DNA of 18,303 nt, taken from Candidatus Sumerlaeota bacterium. GTDB taxonomy: Bacteria; Sumerlaeota; Sumerlaeia; JAFGJS01. The notes beneath the pieces are model-generated. The model was given only the letters and a program-made list of their open reading frames with translations. It searched no databases and was not told the origin of the DNA. The DNA lies in contig JAFGJS010000006.1 of NCBI GenBank assembly GCA_016928995.1, forward strand, positions 1-18,303. The letters are read 5' to 3'. Position 1 is the stretch's first letter; the number at the start of each line of letters is the position of its first letter. A program made the translations under genes and the position numbers. Shown in pieces: positions 15,445-18,303 of the stretch.

Positions 15445-15694
15445 TGAACCGATTGCGCGCCAGGTGGACTTCAGCGAAGACGCTTTGGTCGTGCAATTAA
15501 TCGATGGCCGTGTGCTTTATGTGCCGTTGGCCTGGTTTCCGCGCTTGCTGCACGCCACGCCTGAGCAACGCGAAAACTATGAACTCCTTGGCGAAGGAGT
15601 CGGCATCCACTGGCCGGAACTCGATGAAGATATTAGCGTGAAAGGTTTGCTGCTTGGTATGCCTTCGGTAGAGATGAATCGCAAATTGGCATGA
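15425..15694 (+). CDS. DUF2442 domain protein
   Basis: 89 residues, about one DUF2442 domain. Typical features are the strand ALVVQLIDGRVLYVPLAWFPRL (25-46), the TPEQRENYELLGEGVGIHWPELDEDISV block (50-77) and the closing LLLGMPS. Several family members carry an additional DNA-binding HTH domain; this one does not. The SD GGAGG at 15414-15418 is inside the DUF4160 gene, and the ATG overlaps its end by 20 bp. As the partner of DUF4160 it could be the cognate regulator or antitoxin, but no activity has been established for the pair that I can cite. There is a sharp fall in GC content immediately after its stop. Confidence 0.87.
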   Translation: MNTSEHSEPIARQVDFSEDALVVQLIDGRVLYVPLAWFPRLLHATPEQRENYELLGEGVGIHWPELDEDISVKGLLLGMPSVEMNRKLA

Positions 15695-15776
15695 TATTAT
15701 AATTTACACCGAAATTACAGCTGATAGATGATATTTGAAGAACTCAAACTGAGTCGCTCAAAAGGCGCTATGAAAT

Positions 15777-16388
15777 ATGACTGAAACGTTATGGGGTGTT
15801 TTGATTGGCGGCTTGATTGGTGCTATAACAGGAATAGCAACTACATTGATCAGTCATGTTCTACAAGAAAGGAAAGAATTTCAATTTCGAAAACATGATA
15901 GCAAATTGCGCTTTATGGAGCGGCAACTTAACGATTTATATGCGCCGATGCTGGGACTATGCAAACAAATCCGTAGCCTGAGTGAGAGTCGATTTATATT
16001 TGATCAATCTGGTGAAAAATGGTGGAATGAATTTGCGGTACCCACAATACATTCAAGAACTCCAGATGCACGACAAAAAGATACTGAAGCAATTGAAAAA
16101 GCGATTGATTACGACAATAAACAACTCAAGGAAACTTTACTGCCAAAATATCGGAAAATGGCTCAAATTTTTTCTGAGTACTATGCTCTTGCTGAAGCTG
16201 AAATGAAAAAGCATTATAATAATTTCATTTTTTATGTCGATGTATGGGATCGAGCACTCAGTGAAGATTATCCACAACAATACTTATATAAAATTAAACA
16301 TAAAGAAGAAATATTATTTCCTTTATACGATCATCTCGAAGAACATGTTGCGCGAATTACTATAGCCTTATCAACTTATAAGAAATGA
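15777..16388 (+). CDS. membrane-anchored protein of unknown function
   Basis: 203 residues. One N-terminal transmembrane helix (about 7-29, rich in Gly and Ile: GVLIGGLIGAITGIATTL) is followed by a charged helix, ERKEFQFRKHDSKLRFMERQLNDLYAPM (31-58), and a mostly helical, Lys/Glu-rich cytoplasmic part. I know the arrangement, a Gly-rich helix followed by a K-L-x-F-M-E-x-Q-L-x-x-L-Y-x-P motif, only from uncharacterised accessory proteins. The base composition is strongly AT-rich compared with ubiD downstream. There is only a weak SD (AAGG, 11 nt away). It starts 82 bp after DUF2442 and ends 3 bp from the convergent UbiD stop. It was probably gained by transfer. No function can be assigned. Confidence 0.7.
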   Translation: MTETLWGVLIGGLIGAITGIATTLISHVLQERKEFQFRKHDSKLRFMERQLNDLYAPMLGLCKQIRSLSESRFIFDQSGEKWWNEFAVPTIHSRTPDARQKDTEAIEKAIDYDNKQLKETLLPKYRKMAQIFSEYYALAEAEMKKHYNNFIFYVDVWDRALSEDYPQQYLYKIKHKEEILFPLYDHLEEHVARITIALSTYKK

Positions 16389-16391
16389 ATT

Positions 16392-17840
16392 CTATCCTCT
16401 AATATTCAATGTTTTCCAAATTTCATCCACCCGTTTCTTAACGCTTTCATCCATCACCATTTCGTCGGGCCAATCGCGGGTGAAGCCTTCTTCGCCATTT
16501 TTACTCGTTGCGTCGATGCCGACTTTGCTGCCGTAGTTGGGCAAGCGGCTGGCGTGATCCAGCGTATCCACCGGTCCCAGCACGAATTCCATGTCGCGCT
16601 GCGGGTCGATGTGGTTGAGCACTTTCCAGACGACTTCGCTGTAATTGCGTAAATCCGTTCCGGCGTCCACCACGACAATGACCTTGGTCGTCATGGCCTG
16701 GCCCATGCCCCAGATGGCGTGCATGACCTTGCGCGCGTGGCCGGGGTATTCCTTGCGCATGCTGACGAGCATCATGTTGTGGAACACGCCCTCGAAAGGC
16801 ATGTGCATGTCTTCGATCTCGGGGAGGATTTTCTTCATCAGCGGCGTGAACAGGTCGCCGACGGCCTCGCCCATATAGCAGTCCTCCATCGGCGGACGTC
16901 CCACAACCGTGGCCATGTAGATCGGGTCGCGGCGATGCGTGACGCAGGTCAGGTGGAACGTGGGGTACATGTCCGCAAGCGAGTAAAAACCGGTGTGGTC
17001 GCCGAATGGGCCTTCGAGGCGCATGTCCTCGAAATCGACGTAGCCCTCGAACACGATCTCGGCTTGAGCCGGAACGAGCAGGTCGTTGGTCTTGCAGCGC
17101 ACGACTTCAATCGGCTTGCCGCGCAGCAGCCCGGCGAACATCATTTCGTCCATGTCGGGCGGGATAGGGCAGATCGAGGCGAAGACGCTGACCGGATCGC
17201 AGCCGACCGTGACGCTGACCGGGATGCGCGTGAGTCCCTTGCGCCGCGCCGCGCGCTCGTGATGCGCGCCGCCCTTGTGAATCTGCCAGTGCATCCCGGC
17301 GGCGCGCTCTTCGTAAATCTGCATGCGATACATTCCGCAGTTGATGCGGTCCGCATCGGGATCGCGGCTGAAAACCATCGGCAGCGTGATGTACGGTCCG
17401 CCGTCCTTGGGCCAGGTGGTGAGGATCGGGAAATCGTAGAATGACGGATGCTCGACGACGATCTCCTGGCACGGCGCCTTTTTCACTTCGCGCGGGAAGG
17501 CGTCGCCGATCTCCTTGAGTTTCGGCAGCAGTTTGAGTTTCTCCATGAAGGTGAGTCCGCCGCCGCGATCCATCAGCGCGAGGTAGTTCTCCGTGATGTG
17601 GCTGATCGTCTCCGCGCCGAGGGCCATCCGCATGCGCCTGCGCGAACCATAGGCGTTGATCAGCACGGGCATGTTGAAGCCCTTGGCGTGCTCGAACAAC
17701 AGCGCCGGACCTCCGGCCTTGACCACGCGGTCGGCGATCTCGGTGATTTCGAGTTTCGGATCGACCTCGACGCCGATGCGTTTAAGTTCACCGGCCTGCT
17801 CCAGCGCCGCGATGAATTCGCGCAGGTTGTTGTATGGCAT
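16392..17840 (-). CDS. ubiD: UbiD-family decarboxylase (prenylated-FMN dependent)
   Basis: 482 residues, the usual length. UbiD enzymes reversibly decarboxylate aromatic or unsaturated acids using prenylated FMN supplied by UbiX; typical roles are ubiquinone or menaquinone (futalosine pathway) synthesis and aromatic-acid metabolism. Expected residues are seen: the metal/cofactor ligands Asn167 (INCGMYR), His188 (QIHKGG) and Glu245 (KPIEVV), with Arg172, Glu276 and Asp281 in RLEGPFGDHTGFY as the catalytic ionic network. ATG 17840 is chosen since AAGGA lies 9 nt upstream; GTG 17846 adds two residues. No ubiX or other quinone gene is nearby, so the substrate cannot be fixed from context. It converges with the unknown membrane protein, with 3 bp between stops. 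Confidence 0.9.
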   Translation of the reverse strand: MPYNNLREFIAALEQAGELKRIGVEVDPKLEITEIADRVVKAGGPALLFEHAKGFNMPVLINAYGSRRRMRMALGAETISHITENYLALMDRGGGLTFMEKLKLLPKLKEIGDAFPREVKKAPCQEIVVEHPSFYDFPILTTWPKDGGPYITLPMVFSRDPDADRINCGMYRMQIYEERAAGMHWQIHKGGAHHERAARRKGLTRIPVSVTVGCDPVSVFASICPIPPDMDEMMFAGLLRGKPIEVVRCKTNDLLVPAQAEIVFEGYVDFEDMRLEGPFGDHTGFYSLADMYPTFHLTCVTHRRDPIYMATVVGRPPMEDCYMGEAVGDLFTPLMKKILPEIEDMHMPFEGVFHNMMLVSMRKEYPGHARKVMHAIWGMGQAMTTKVIVVVDAGTDLRNYSEVVWKVLNHIDPQRDMEFVLGPVDTLDHASRLPNYGSKVGIDATSKNGEEGFTRDWPDEMVMDESVKKRVDEIWKTLNIRG

Positions 17841-18171
17841 GGACACAATTCCTTCGATTGGCGTTAAACGGGAGAAATCCTACCCCTGCGAATAATAAAG
17901 GGCAATTAAAACACACGAAATCTTCCTTATACCGTGTGAATAAAACGTAGCTCCTGCAAACGCTTTTCCTTTTGATTTATACAATGTTAACTTTTATCAG
18001 TTTACATCAATTGAATGTGTGCATAGTTCATTCGCAAATTGAAGGATAGAAAAAAATTCGTCACGTTGTTGTTAAATAATTGGTTGCTTATTAATCGACG
18101 CAATGGGATGACTATGGAGCTCGTCCGATTTTGAATGGAAAAGAAAGATCAGCATGAAACGGGAGATGGCG
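17841..18171. other. AT-rich divergent intergenic region
   Basis: These 331 bp separate ubiD (reverse) from the secreted protein gene (forward). They hold the candidate ubiD promoter and an inverted repeat, CACACG (17912-17917) with CGTGTG (17933-17938), a possible operator placed just upstream of that promoter. Several AT-rich stretches exist on the forward strand, for instance TTGTTG and TATTAA around 18066-18094 with a 17-bp spacer, but the matches are poor. Confidence 0.4.
17877..17905 (-). promoter_or_regulatory. putative promoter for the UbiD-family gene
   Basis: On the reverse strand, TTGCCC (complement of 17900-17905, 4 of 6) and TAGGAT (complement of 17877-17882, 4 of 6) have a 17-bp spacer. 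The leader would be about 30 nt. It is supported by position but not by a strong consensus. Confidence 0.35.
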
Positions 18172-18303
18172 ATGAAAGATTGGATGTCTTGTTTTGCGAA
18201 GTTTTTTAGCATTGCGGCCTTGCTGGCGTGCGCGCCGGCGGCGAGGGCGGCGTTTGAGTTTGGACCGGTGCATGTGTTTCCGAGCGAGGATCGGCCAGTG
18301 GAG
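18172..18303 (+). CDS. N-terminus of a secreted protein, cut by the window end
   Basis: 44 codons are visible and the frame is open to the last base. The first 26 residues form a Sec signal peptide: MKDW, a hydrophobic core with FFSIAALLACA, and a cleavage site after AARA. The mature protein begins AFEFGPVHVFPSEDRP. ATG 18172 has GGGAG 6 nt upstream; an in-frame ATG at 18154 would add six residues and overlap that SD. The visible part is too short for any family. A Cys occurs inside the hydrophobic stretch (LLACAP), but cleavage after AARA fits better than a lipobox. Confidence 0.7.
   Translation, partial: MKDWMSCFAKFFSIAALLACAPAARAAFEFGPVHVFPSEDRPVE

Noticed and set aside
16719-17444. 241-codon forward open frame
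   Set aside because: Antisense to the UbiD-family gene, which has all its catalytic residues; His/Val/Asp-rich shadow composition.

Overview
The window is bacterial, with dense, mostly GC-rich coding, short intergenic gaps and Shine-Dalgarno-led starts. No marker gene fixes the phylum. Hanks-type kinase, Agl23/TIGR03663-type and PMT_2-type membrane glycosyltransferases, a UbiD-family decarboxylase and several multi-hairpin or short-period intergenic repeats would suit an uncultured or PVC/FCB-like Gram-negative lineage; that placement is inference. Two stretches, about 10.3-11.8 kb and 15.7-16.4 kb, are visibly AT-richer and look acquired.

Layout. 1-1000: the tail of an upstream gene, then a reverse-strand sugar isomerase/epimerase-like TIM barrel. 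1000-2540: a divergent promoter region and a two-gene unit, lipoyl synthase (lipA) followed 2 bp later by a MacroD-type ADP-ribose macrodomain protein. 2541-4682: a long AT-rich leader region with no convincing gene, then a soluble non-RD Ser/Thr protein kinase whose C-terminal half carries what looks like a duplicated module. 4683-8588: a palindromic REP-like element, then a coupled operon of a polyprenyl-phosphate-type GT2, a PMT_2/ArnT-like membrane glycosyltransferase and a secreted beta-propeller protein. 8589-10306: two different short tandem repeats followed by comM/yifB. 10307-11980: an AT-rich gene for an AlbA_2/Schlafen-type protein, followed by a paired-hairpin repeat. 12036-14126 (reverse): an Agl23-like multi-spanning transferase. 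14285-16388: a small Imm17-like membrane protein, a nitroreductase, an overlapping DUF4160/DUF2442 pair and an AT-rich membrane-anchored protein of unknown function. 16392-17840 (reverse): a UbiD-family decarboxylase. 18172-end: the start of a secreted protein cut by the window edge.

The GT2 and PMT_2-like enzymes plausibly form a classic pair: one charges a polyprenyl phosphate with sugar on the cytoplasmic face, the other transfers the sugar outside. The most suggestive associations are lipA with a macrodomain gene (lipoylation plus ADP-ribose chemistry), the kinase's repeated C-terminal module, and the overlapping DUF4160-DUF2442 pair in an accessory patch. No rRNA, tRNA, CRISPR array, transposase or phage gene was recognised.
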